Positions 1 to 7,623 are shown, numbered from the stretch's first letter. The stretch is DNA of 8,041 bases from Pseudomonadota bacterium (GCA_022567275.1 JADFHH010000061.1:1-8041), one strand, 5' to 3'. A program made the numbers and translations. The notes: generated from the sequence alone by a model not told the origin.

Positions 1-319
1 CGGCGGCGAGATCGAGAATGATGATCACGGCTTCAGCTTCGGGCACGTCGAAATCAATATCATTCAACCCAAGAAATGTGACAATCGCCAAAAATGCCGT
101 GCGTTTGTTGCCATCGACGAATGCGTGGTTGTTGGCAATGCCGAACGCATAGGCCGCAGCCAGCGCCGCCATATCGCCCTGGTCATAATGAAAGCGGTTT
201 TTTTGCGCACGGCCCAGTACGCCTGGATCGCGTAGCCCGTCTGATCCGCCATAAAGGCGAAGCTGTTCGTCATGGATGGCTATGGCAAGATCGTCTAATA
301 GCCAAACGGGTTCTCTCAC
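1..319 (-). CDS. doc: Doc-family (death-on-curing, Fic fold) toxin of a type II toxin-antitoxin pair, C-terminus outside the window
   Basis: 106 codons are visible before the window edge; family members are usually around 125-135 residues, so only the C-terminal tail is missing. The diagnostic Fic/Doc motif HAFVDGNKRTA lies at residues 65-75, after the typical N-terminus with LLDDLAIAIHDEQL and YGGSDGLRDPG. In characterised Doc proteins this fold phosphorylates elongation factor Tu and stops translation; that activity is inferred here from family only. The start is a GTG at 319-317 that overlaps the antitoxin stop as GTGA, so the two genes are probably translationally coupled. An internal ATG at 273 starts another frame and is not this gene. 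The antitoxin upstream is of the AbrB/MazE type rather than the classical Phd. Family assignment is very secure; toxicity is not shown by sequence. Confidence 0.93.
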   Translation of the reverse strand, partial: MREPVWLLDDLAIAIHDEQLRLYGGSDGLRDPGVLGRAQKNRFHYDQGDMAALAAAYAFGIANNHAFVDGNKRTAFLAIVTFLGLNDIDFDVPEAEAVIIILDLAA

Positions 320-540
320 TTCGCCAGCTCACGCAAAGCAGTCTTGTATTTTCGCATTGCCTTGCGCGCGATCTCCATACCGCGTTCGAATTCGGGATCG
401 CGCGGAGATATTTTAATTCCGCCGTCGGCTGTCTCGGTAACGAAGACGGAGTCTCCTTGCGCAAATCCAATTCGGGCCAGCAACTCCTTCGGTAAAATAA
501 TGCCGGTTGAATTGCCGATTTTTTTGATTTCGAGTTTCAT
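316..540 (-). CDS. AbrB/MazE-type (SpoVT-AbrB fold) antitoxin
   Basis: A 74-residue protein. Residues 1-45 form a swapped-hairpin AbrB DNA-binding domain: MKLEIKKIGNSTGIILPKEL carries the typical KIGNSxGIxLPKxLL pattern, followed by GDSVFVTETADGGIKIS. The charged C-terminal tail (about 50-74: FERGMEIARKAMRKYKTALR) is where antitoxins of this type usually bind and neutralise the toxin. The start at 540 was preferred to an in-frame ATG at 558: it begins exactly at the domain and has a GGAG 7 bases upstream, whereas the ATG at 558 sits against the palindrome with no ribosome site. The doc gene follows with a 4-base overlap. Such antitoxins normally repress their own promoter, and a perfect palindrome lies 18 bases upstream. 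Pairing of this fold with Doc is known but less usual than Phd-Doc. Confidence 0.87.
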   Translation of the reverse strand: MKLEIKKIGNSTGIILPKELLARIGFAQGDSVFVTETADGGIKISPRDPEFERGMEIARKAMRKYKTALRELAK

Positions 541-558
541 GGCAGCGCTCCGGTTCAT

Positions 559-577
559 GTTATACAGAATGTATAAC
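559..577 (-). promoter_or_regulatory. Palindromic operator/promoter of the toxin-antitoxin operon
   Basis: GTTATACAGAATGTATAAC is a perfect 8+8 bp inverted repeat around a 3-base centre, in the 54-base gap between the oligoendopeptidase stop and the antitoxin start. On the minus strand its distal arm includes TATAAC, a good -10 match, with TG directly before it. No convincing -35 is visible. The simplest reading is an operator that overlaps the -10 region and is bound by the AbrB-type antitoxin for autorepression. The palindrome is seen directly; its role is inferred. Confidence 0.65.
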
Positions 578-594
578 GCATCCCGTGCGGCCCG

Positions 595-2397
595 TCACGG
601 GTCCATTGCTTCCAGCTCGTCGATCAAATCCTCGATGACCTTCAGCCCCATGGCCCAGAAACCCGGGTCGCCGGCGTCCAGCCCGAAGGGGGCGAGCAGC
701 TCCTTGTGGTGCCTGGTGCCGCCGGCGCGCAGCATATCGAGATATTTTTCCGCAAATCCCTCTTGCGCGTTTTCGTAGACCGCATAGAGCGAATTCACCA
801 GACACTCGCCGAAGGCATAGGCGTAGACATAGAAGGGCGAGTGGATGAAATGCGGGATATAACACCAGAAAACTTCATACCCCGCGCGCAAATCGATGGC
901 CGGCCCGAGGCTCCTGGCCTGCACATCCATCCACAGCTCGCCAAGCCGCTCGGAGGTCAGTTCGCCGTCCTTGCGCGCGCTATGGACCTCGCGCTCGAAT
1001 GTATAAAAAGCGATCTGGCGGACCACCGTATTGAGCATGTCCTCGACCTTCGCGGCGATCAGCGCCTTGCGCCCGGAAGGGCTGTCGGCCTGGCCAAGCA
1101 GCGTCTTGAAGGTCAGCATTTCGCCGAACACGCTTGCGGTTTCCGCCAGGGTCAGGGGCGTGGGCGCCATCAGCGGCCCTTGCGGAGCGGCCAGAACCTG
1201 GTGCACTCCGTGGCCCAGCTCATGGGCGAGCGTCATCACATCGCGCGGCTTGCCCTGATAGTTCATCAGGATATAGGGGTGCGCGCTCGGCACCGTGGGG
1301 TGGGAAAAAGCGCCGGGAGATTTGCCTTCGCGCACGCCCGCGTCAATCCAGTTTTTAGCAAAGAAGTCGTTGGCGATCGCCGCCATTTCCGGGGCGAATG
1401 CACCATAGGCGTCGAGCACCATATTTTTCGCCTGCGCCCAGCCGATCACTTGGCGCGGTTGTTCTGGCAGCGGCGCGTTGCGGTCCCAATGGGCCAGCTT
1501 GTCCTGCCCCATCCAGCGGGCTTTCAACGCATAGTAGCGATGCGACATGCGCGGATATGCGTCCTCTACCGCGCCCACCAGCGCGTCGACGACCGGGCGT
1601 TCTACCCGGTTCGCCAGATGGCGTGAATCGGCGACATCCTCGAAGCCGCGCCAGCGGTCGGAGATTTCCTTGTCCTTTGCCAGCGTGTTGGTGATGAGGG
1701 TAAACAGCCGCACATTTTTTGTGAACACGCCCGACAGCGCTTGCGCCGCCTCCTTGCGCCGGGCGCCGTCGCGGTCAAGCAGGCGGTTGAGCGCCGGCTC
1801 AAGGCTCAACTCCTCGCCGCCGATCTCGAAGCGCAGCGCCGTCATGGTTTCGTTGAACAGCCGGTTCCACGCGCCGCGCCCGGAGATGGCCTTCTCGTGG
1901 AACAGTTTTTCAATTTCATCGCCAAGCTGGTAGGGCTTTTCCTTGCGTAAATCCGCGATCCAGGGCGCATAATGTGCCAGCGCCTCGTGTTTCAGCGCGG
2001 CATCCAGCACGTCGTCCTCAAGCCGGTTGAACTCCAGCGGGTAGAACAGCAGCCTGGTGGTGATGGCGTTGAGTTTTTCCTGAATATCACCATAAAACTT
2101 CGCGACTTCGGGATCGGATGTGTCGGCCGCATAGAGCAGGCCCGCATAGGATCCGACCCGGCCAAGCCGGTCGCTCAAGGCTTCATAGGCGCGCACGCTT
2201 TCCGCCAGCATCCCGCCACCCTTTTGCGCCAAATCGCCCAGCGCGCCCTGATAGCGGTTCTGAAAGGCGCCCGCCTCTTCATCCAGCCGGGTCAGGTCGG
2301 CTTTGAGTTCCTTGCACTCGCGTCCCGAATAGAGATCGGACAAATCCCATTCCGGCAATTCGCCCAGTGCGCTGTCTTGTTCAGGGGAAGTCGTCAT
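595..2397 (-). CDS. pepF: M3-family oligoendopeptidase (PepF type), zinc metallopeptidase
   Basis: A cytoplasmic zinc peptidase that cleaves short peptides, probably in peptide turnover. With this start it has 600 residues, the usual length of PepF proteins. The N-terminal domain begins with LPEWDLSDLYSG (about residue 14). The zinc motif HELGH is at 392-396 (context MTLAHELGHGVHQ), the expected third ligand Glu is in LAETASVFGEM (about 419), and the substrate-binding His/Tyr cluster is in YIPHFIHSPFYVYAYAFG (about 513-530). No signal peptide is present. The start is uncertain: ATG at 2397 has a distant GGAG (14 bases), ATG at 2451 gives 18 more residues without a ribosome site, and a TTG at 2541 would add a hydrophobic non-homologous leader. 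The gene is divergent from the sigma-54 regulator. A small inverted repeat (CCCGTG/CACGGG, 582-601) covers its stop codon but has no T-run. Confidence 0.93.
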   Translation of the reverse strand: MTTSPEQDSALGELPEWDLSDLYSGRECKELKADLTRLDEEAGAFQNRYQGALGDLAQKGGGMLAESVRAYEALSDRLGRVGSYAGLLYAADTSDPEVAKFYGDIQEKLNAITTRLLFYPLEFNRLEDDVLDAALKHEALAHYAPWIADLRKEKPYQLGDEIEKLFHEKAISGRGAWNRLFNETMTALRFEIGGEELSLEPALNRLLDRDGARRKEAAQALSGVFTKNVRLFTLITNTLAKDKEISDRWRGFEDVADSRHLANRVERPVVDALVGAVEDAYPRMSHRYYALKARWMGQDKLAHWDRNAPLPEQPRQVIGWAQAKNMVLDAYGAFAPEMAAIANDFFAKNWIDAGVREGKSPGAFSHPTVPSAHPYILMNYQGKPRDVMTLAHELGHGVHQVLAAPQGPLMAPTPLTLAETASVFGEMLTFKTLLGQADSPSGRKALIAAKVEDMLNTVVRQIAFYTFEREVHSARKDGELTSERLGELWMDVQARSLGPAIDLRAGYEVFWCYIPHFIHSPFYVYAYAFGECLVNSLYAVYENAQEGFAEKYLDMLRAGGTRHHKELLAPFGLDAGDPGFWAMGLKVIEDLIDELEAMDP

Positions 2398-2560
2398 TGC
2401 TTGTTTCAACACTCCAGAAAAAGGCCCCTTGCGGGTTGATTCGTTATTCATTGCCAATGTGCGTTGCGCGCCGCACAGCTTCAAGACGGGAAAATACAAA
2501 ATAAATAAATTGAGGATTTCTGCGCCCTTGCAAAGTACCAAGACCCAAAATCGAACAGGG

Positions 2561-2579
2561 GGTAAAGAGGTTCTTTACC
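2561..2579. promoter_or_regulatory. Perfect inverted repeat GGTAAAGA-ggt-TCTTTACC in the divergent intergenic region
   Basis: Two 8-base arms separated by 3 bases, lying between pepF (minus) and the response regulator (plus). There is no T-run, so it is not a terminator. Size and symmetry fit a dimeric transcription-factor operator. The bound protein is unknown; autoregulation by the neighbouring regulator is one possibility. Confidence 0.5.
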
Positions 2580-2616
2580 ATCTTCATTTAGTTTGTGCAT
2601 CGTAAACCGGCTAAAA

Positions 2617-2630
2617 ATTACCAGGGTAAT
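2617..2630. promoter_or_regulatory. Perfect palindrome ATTACC-ag-GGTAAT
   Basis: A 6+6 bp inverted repeat with a 2-base centre, 38 bases downstream of the first palindrome. It reuses the GGTAA/TTACC half-site with the arms in the opposite order. Its right arm overlaps the first copy of the direct repeat that runs into the regulator gene. Probable protein-binding site; role inferred. Confidence 0.45.
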
Positions 2631-2680
2631 GGGCCAGTTTGAGTGAGTGGCGTAACAGTCAAGAATAGTGAGTTCGCGTA

Positions 2681-2689
<9 letters not shown>
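2626..2689 (+). repeat. Three direct repeats of GTAAtgGtCaAG with 26-base period, the last covering the regulator start codon
   Basis: Copies are GTAATGGGCCAG (2626-2637), GTAACAGTCAAG (2652-2663) and GTAATGGTCAAG (2678-2689). Start-to-start spacing is exactly 26 bases both times, about two and a half helical turns. Copies 2 and 3 are also preceded by a shared GTGAGT (2643 and 2668), so the pair looks like an imperfect tandem duplication of about 25 bases. The third copy contains the ATG at 2681. A weak sigma-70-like pair lies within it (TTGAGT 2639-2644, 16 bases, AAGAAT 2661-2666), which would give a very short leader. It could be an array of regulator sites or merely a local duplication. 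Confidence 0.5.
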
Positions 2690-4189
<1,500 letters not shown>

Positions 4190-4208
4190 AGAATTACCGG
4201 CAAAGAGT

Positions 4209-4217
4209 TGCTATAAT
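4209..4217 (+). promoter_or_regulatory. Extended -10 promoter (TGCTATAAT) for the L,D-transpeptidase gene
   Basis: A perfect TGnTATAAT extended -10 element, 20 bases after the regulator stop codon. No well-spaced -35 is present (TTGAAG at 4186-4191 is 20 bases away), which extended -10 promoters tolerate. It predicts a start near 4224 and a leader of about 134 bases before the ATG at 4358. An ATTACC half-site (4193-4198), like those upstream of the regulator gene, lies just upstream. Confidence 0.6.
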
Positions 4218-4309
4218 GTCACACCAATTTATAAAAACGACACAGATCACGCGAAATAACGCAATTGTTGCTGGTCAAATCAGGGCGCACGTATTAACTT
4301 TTAAGAGAG

Positions 4310-4350
4310 GATCAGCGGGACTGTCGTCACAGCCTTACTGATCGGAAGGG
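4310..4350 (+). promoter_or_regulatory. Nested stem-loop abutting the ribosome binding site of the L,D-transpeptidase gene
   Basis: GATCAG (4310-4315) pairs with CTGATC (4338-4343). Inside, CTGT (4321-4324) pairs with ACAG (4329-4332) around a CGTC loop, with symmetric 5-base unpaired segments between the two stems. The outer stem ends exactly where the Shine-Dalgarno GGAAGG (4344-4349) begins, 8 bases before the ATG. The ribosome site itself is clear; a control role for the fold is inference, and the stems are short. Confidence 0.4.
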
Positions 4351-4357
4351 ATTACTA

Positions 4358-5347
4358 ATGAGGCTGCAAATGAGTCTTGCCTACGGCTTGGTCATTGGTT
4401 TTGCGCTGGCGGGCCCTGCGCATGCGGTAGAACCGGATGCGCCGGAACAGCTGATCACGCGAAGCAGTGCGGTTCATATTCTTGTACAGGACCGGCTGGC
4501 CGAACCATTCCGGAATGAAACGGCTTACGAGAAGGCCGAGCATGGCGCTCTGGTTGAGTATTACGCCGAGGGCGGCACGACGCTGTGGGTCGATGAAAAT
4601 GGTGTCAAGCCGAAGGCGCTTCTGGTTATAAAAGAGCTCGGACGCGCGGCTGATTATGGCCTGAATCCAGGCGATTATGATTTACCTGAAGAGATTGTCC
4701 TCACCTCTATTGACAGCACTCCGGCGGCGCGCCTGGCCGACTTCGAAGTGAAGCTGAGTCGCGCGGCCCTGGCCTATGTCCGTCATGCACGCGGCGGACG
4801 TATGGCGCCGGGGACCATCTCCGCTAATCTCGATCCCACGCTTGATCTTCCCGAACCCGCGAAAGTCATGGAACAGTTGGCGGCGCTGGACGACCCGGCC
4901 GCCTATTTGCGGGATTTCCACCCCAGGCATTCGCAATTCGAGGCTTTACGGCAAGTGCTGTTGCGCATGCGCGGCGGCGGCATTGGGGAAAAGCGTATCG
5001 TGATTGCCGAGGGGCCCTCGCTCAAGCCCGGGATTAGCCACGAGCAAGTCGCCCTGCTGCGCAAGCGGCTGAGTGTACCGGCCGCCACGCAGGACGGCGC
5101 CCCGCTTTCCCCTGAAATGTATGATTTTGAATTGGTAGAGGCGGTCAAGGCATTCCAGAAATCACGCGGTCTGGCGACCGATGGCATCGTTGGTCCAGGC
5201 ACCCGCCGCGCGCTGAATGGCGGAACGTACCAAAATATCGTCAGAAGACGATCCTGGCGAATATGGAGCGCTGGCGCTGGATTCCGGACAATAAAGGCAA
5301 GCTCAACATCCAGGTCAACGTGCCTGAATTCCGCTTCCGGGTGTTGA
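4358..5347 (+). CDS. YcbB/LdtD-type L,D-transpeptidase, N-terminal part (signal peptide, scaffold, peptidoglycan-binding domain), frameshifted
   Basis: The intact enzyme would make 3-3 (meso-DAP to meso-DAP) peptidoglycan crosslinks in the periplasm. A Sec signal peptide covers residues 1-23, with probable cleavage at AHA/VEP. The scaffold domain spans about 60-220 (TTLWVDENG, then LGRAADYGLNPGDYDL, then FHPRHSQFEALRQVL). A peptidoglycan-binding repeat follows at about 230-287 (VALLRKRLSV..., AVKAFQKSRGLATDGIVGPG). Homology holds to about residue 292 and then stops: residues 293-329 are a shifted, basic tail. The family sequence (QKTILANMERWRWIPDN) resumes in the next frame from about 5236. 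One extra A in the AAAA at 5232-5235 would join both parts into 556 residues, the normal family length. Either a real inactivating deletion or a homopolymer sequencing error. The ATG has a strong ribosome site (GGAAGG, spacing 8). Confidence 0.9.
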   Translation: MRLQMSLAYGLVIGFALAGPAHAVEPDAPEQLITRSSAVHILVQDRLAEPFRNETAYEKAEHGALVEYYAEGGTTLWVDENGVKPKALLVIKELGRAADYGLNPGDYDLPEEIVLTSIDSTPAARLADFEVKLSRAALAYVRHARGGRMAPGTISANLDPTLDLPEPAKVMEQLAALDDPAAYLRDFHPRHSQFEALRQVLLRMRGGGIGEKRIVIAEGPSLKPGISHEQVALLRKRLSVPAATQDGAPLSPEMYDFELVEAVKAFQKSRGLATDGIVGPGTRRALNGGTYQNIVRRRSWRIWSAGAGFRTIKASSTSRSTCLNSASGC

Positions 5348-6027
5348 AAGGCGAAAAGACCATCCATAGCGAGCGGGTGGTGGTTGGCAAGGTCACGAAA
5401 CAGACGCCGATCTTTTCCGACCAGATGGAATATCTGGTGTTCAACCCTTACTGGAACGTCCCTAACTCCATCAAGAAAGAGGAAATCCTGCCAGGTCTTG
5501 TGAATAGCTTTCGCGGCGGCGGCGGCTGGTTCAACGCAACGACCCGCCCGAGAATTCTCCAGACGCATAATCTGTTCGTGCAATATCGCGGCCGGGATAT
5601 CGATGCCTTCTCCATCGACTGGAGGAGGGCCGACGTCAGGGCGTTCCGCTTCTATCAGCCGCCGGGCGGCAAGAATGTGCTGGGCTTCGTCAAGTTCATA
5701 TTCCCCAACAAGCACATTGTTTACATGCACGACACGCCGACCAAGAGTTTGTTCAACAAGACCGTGCGGGCCTACAGTCATGGCTGCATACGGGTGCGCA
5801 ACCCGCGCAAGCTGGCCGAGATCTTATTGGGACGTGACCGTAACTGGTCGCCCGGCCGTATCGACGCGGCCATTCGGAGCGGCAAGAACCAGCGAGTGAA
5901 TTTGAACACGCCGGTTCAGGTGAACATCACCTATTTCACCGCCCGCGTCGAAAATAATGGAAAGATTTCCTATTTCAGCGATATTTATGGCCATGACGCG
6001 CGCATGGCGAGAGCCCTGAAGATGTAG
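5263..6027 (+). CDS. YcbB/LdtD-type L,D-transpeptidase, C-terminal catalytic (YkuD) part of the frameshifted gene
   Basis: 254 residues from the internal ATG, carrying the whole YkuD catalytic domain. The first homologous residues lie before this ATG (TILAN precedes MERWRWIPDN), so the ATG is internal to the original gene and not a true start; no ribosome site precedes it. Catalytic residues are present: H156-D157 in YMHDTP, and SHGCIRVRNP with nucleophile C175 (codon at 5785-5787). The family segments LVFNPYWNVPNSI and PNKHIVYMHDTPTK are intact. Alone, this product lacks a signal peptide and scaffold and could not act in the periplasm. The catalytic domain shows no other damage, which argues for a recent mutation or a sequencing error rather than an old pseudogene. 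A strong hairpin follows the stop, then the MepK-like gene. Confidence 0.9.
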   Translation: MERWRWIPDNKGKLNIQVNVPEFRFRVLKGEKTIHSERVVVGKVTKQTPIFSDQMEYLVFNPYWNVPNSIKKEEILPGLVNSFRGGGGWFNATTRPRILQTHNLFVQYRGRDIDAFSIDWRRADVRAFRFYQPPGGKNVLGFVKFIFPNKHIVYMHDTPTKSLFNKTVRAYSHGCIRVRNPRKLAEILLGRDRNWSPGRIDAAIRSGKNQRVNLNTPVQVNITYFTARVENNGKISYFSDIYGHDARMARALKM

Positions 6028-6043
6028 GTTTTTCAGCCGATTA

Positions 6044-6105
6044 ACGCGCAACGGGCGGCTTGCGTCACGCCCGTTGCGCGTGTATTCGCGCGCGCGCCCT
6101 TTTTT
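6044..6105 (+). terminator. Perfect 14-bp hairpin with downstream T-run after the L,D-transpeptidase gene
   Basis: ACGCGCAACGGGCG (6044-6057) and CGCCCGTTGCGCGT (6068-6081) pair perfectly around a 10-base loop, 16 bases after the stop codon. The T6 run (6100-6105) is 18 bases beyond the stem, with GC repeats between, so this is not a textbook intrinsic terminator. It may terminate only partly, or protect the 3' end of the upstream message. Confidence 0.55.
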
Positions 6106-6122
6106 CGCACATTTGTAAATAT

Positions 6123-6138
6123 ACCGTTGCTTAACGGT
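6123..6138. repeat. Small inverted repeat ACCGTT-gctt-AACGGT upstream of the DUF882 gene
   Basis: A perfect 6+6 bp inverted repeat with a 4-base loop, 52 bases before the ATG at 6191. A second one (CGCCGC-tcgt-GCGGCG, 6172-6187) lies just before that ATG. No clear promoter or ribosome site is visible between the hairpin at 6044-6081 and the gene. These may be operator or leader structures; function unknown. Confidence 0.35.
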
Positions 6139-6190
6139 TTGACCGGAATCATGGCGTTGCGGGGACCGCCGCGCCGCTCGTGCGGCGAAG

Positions 6191-7354
6191 ATGCAAGCTG
6201 GGGGAATTTTGCGACAAGCTTCTCTACACGCGATGCGGGCGTTGGCGCCGGTGGTCATGGGTGTGGCCGTTGCCGGTGTTTCCTGGTGCGCGCAGGCCGC
6301 GCAGACCAGCCGGACCCTGACTTTCTACAACATCCACACCAAGGAAACCGTGACCAGCACTTACAAGCGCGATGGCAAGTTCGTGCCCGAAGCCATGGCG
6401 CGGATCAACCGCATCATGCGCGACTGGCGCAGAGATAAGCCAACCGGCATGGACCCGGAGCTGATCGATACAATCTGGCGAATCTACCAGGAGGTCGGCT
6501 CGCAAGAGCCCATCCATCTCATCTCCGCCTACCGCTCGAAGAAGACCAATGAGGCGCTCAGACGGCGCGGCGGCGGGCAGGCGCGAAACAGCCAGCATAT
6601 ATTGGGCAAGGCGGCCGATATTCATTTCCCCGATATTCCCGTCAAGAAGTTGAGAAATACCGCGCTGGTGCGCCAAGCCGGCGGTGTCGGCTATTATCCG
6701 AAATCCGGGCTGCCATTCGTGCATGTGGATACCGGGCGCGTGCGCCATTGGCCGCGGCTGCCGCGCCAGGAACTGGCGACACTGTTTCCGCAGGGCAAGT
6801 CCAAACATGTGCCAAGCGACGGCCGCCCGATCACGGCGCGCGATTCACGCATCGCGCTTGCCAGGCTGGACCGGAAGATCGACGACTTCATCGCCGCCAG
6901 GAGCAAGATCAGGATTCCCGGGACTATGATGCTGGCGGGCTTTACGCCGCCGTCGCTGAAGCGGCCCAAAGTCCCGCTGGAGATAATGGCCTCTATGGAG
7001 ACAACGGCCTCGATTGCGCCCGCAACGCCGCCCGCCCCGGCGCTCGGCAAACCCGCTCCGCGCGGATACGCGATCGCCGTTCGTAAACCCGGTAATGCGG
7101 AACATCGCGAAGAGTTGAGCTTCCGGCCATTCACCGTGGCGCTGCTGCTGGGCGATGAGCGCGTCTCATCGGATCGCGCGCTGGCGCAGCTAAGCGCGCC
7201 GGGCGAGGATGAAAAAGGGGTTTTGTTCAAAGACCCCGAAACGGGTTATTCCGCGTCGCTCGGCATGGGTTTTGGCTATACCCGAAGGCTCACTCCGGTA
7301 AGATTTGGCGCACGCGGCGACAACAGCAAGCGCATTATCACCGCCAGCCGGTAG
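6191..7354 (+). CDS. Secreted DUF882 / MepK (YcbK)-like peptidoglycan endopeptidase of the M15 fold
   Basis: 387 residues. A signal peptide is predicted (MRALAPVVMGVAVAGV..., cleavage near AQA/AQT, about residue 36). The DUF882 domain spans about 40-190: TLTFYNIHTKE, LISAYRS (111-116), SQHILGKAADIHF with putative zinc ligands H136 and D143, and PFVHVDTGRVRHW with H178. This is the SxHxxGxAxD plus HVD pattern of M15 peptidases. The E. coli relative MepK (YcbK) cleaves 3-3 and 3-4 crosslinks, and its gene also lies next to ycbB, so a make-and-break pair with the upstream transpeptidase is plausible. Residues about 205-387 form a Pro/Ala-rich C-terminal extension that I do not recognise. The start is uncertain: neither ATG 6191 nor ATG 6233 (M15) has a good ribosome site. 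Confidence 0.9.
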   Translation: MQAGGILRQASLHAMRALAPVVMGVAVAGVSWCAQAAQTSRTLTFYNIHTKETVTSTYKRDGKFVPEAMARINRIMRDWRRDKPTGMDPELIDTIWRIYQEVGSQEPIHLISAYRSKKTNEALRRRGGGQARNSQHILGKAADIHFPDIPVKKLRNTALVRQAGGVGYYPKSGLPFVHVDTGRVRHWPRLPRQELATLFPQGKSKHVPSDGRPITARDSRIALARLDRKIDDFIAARSKIRIPGTMMLAGFTPPSLKRPKVPLEIMASMETTASIAPATPPAPALGKPAPRGYAIAVRKPGNAEHREELSFRPFTVALLLGDERVSSDRALAQLSAPGEDEKGVLFKDPETGYSASLGMGFGYTRRLTPVRFGARGDNSKRIITASR

Positions 7355-7359
7355 GCCGT

Positions 7360-7623
7360 TCACCCCGGTTCGTCTTCAGGCACCAGGCCGAGCGCCACCA
7401 TATATGCCGCCAGCAGCGCCTCCTGCTCCTGACGCTCATGGACGTCCTGCTTTTTCAGCCGCACCACCAGCCGCAATATTTTTGCATCGAAGCCCATGGA
7501 TTTGGCCTCTGAATAAACCTCGCGGATGTCCGCACCAAGTGCGGCTTTTTCTTCTTCCAGACGCTCGATGCGCTCGATAAAGGCACGCAAATGATCGCGG
7601 GTTCCTGATGGCAATCCGGTCAT
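7360..7623 (-). CDS. gapR: GapR-family (DUF2312) nucleoid-associated DNA-binding protein
   Basis: 87 residues, close to the 89 of Caulobacter GapR. The family signature runs through almost the whole protein: LRAFIERIERLEEEKAAL (coiled-coil helix, residues 12-29), DIREVYSEAKSMGFDAKILRLVVRLKKQD (about 32-60), then ERQEQEALLAAYMVALGL. Caulobacter GapR forms a clamp around overtwisted DNA ahead of replication and transcription and stimulates topoisomerases; the same role is inferred here. Cytoplasmic, with no signal peptide. The gene is convergent with the DUF882 gene: the stop codons are 5 bases apart and no terminator separates them. The ATG at 7623 has only a weak ribosome site. CATAAT (minus strand, 7668-7663) could be a -10 element, but no -35 is clear. 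Confidence 0.93.
   Translation of the reverse strand: MTGLPSGTRDHLRAFIERIERLEEEKAALGADIREVYSEAKSMGFDAKILRLVVRLKKQDVHERQEQEALLAAYMVALGLVPEDEPG

Noticed and set aside
706..1626. 306-codon open frame on the plus strand
   Set aside because: It lies antisense inside the well-supported oligoendopeptidase gene and has no recognisable domain: a GC-rich shadow frame.
2398..2541. Longer oligoendopeptidase starting at TTG 2541
   Set aside because: The extra N-terminus is a hydrophobic stretch encoded by A/T-rich intergenic DNA, has a rare start codon and is not part of the M3 family; the domain begins just after the ATG at 2397.
4271..4287. Possible sigma-54 promoter (GG-N10-GC) before the transpeptidase gene
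   Set aside because: Only the GG and GC positions fit; the -12 block is GGGC rather than TTGC, and another candidate at 4199 has the wrong spacing (9 bases).
4293..4304. CtrA-like box TTAA...TTAA
   Set aside because: The two TTAA motifs are 3 bases apart instead of the 7 required.
5228..5240. Programmed -1 ribosomal frameshift joining the two transpeptidase frames
   Set aside because: The heptamer at the junction is C-CAA-AAT, not a canonical X-XXY-YYZ site, because CAA cannot re-pair well on CCA. No strong stem was seen directly downstream. A missing A is simpler.
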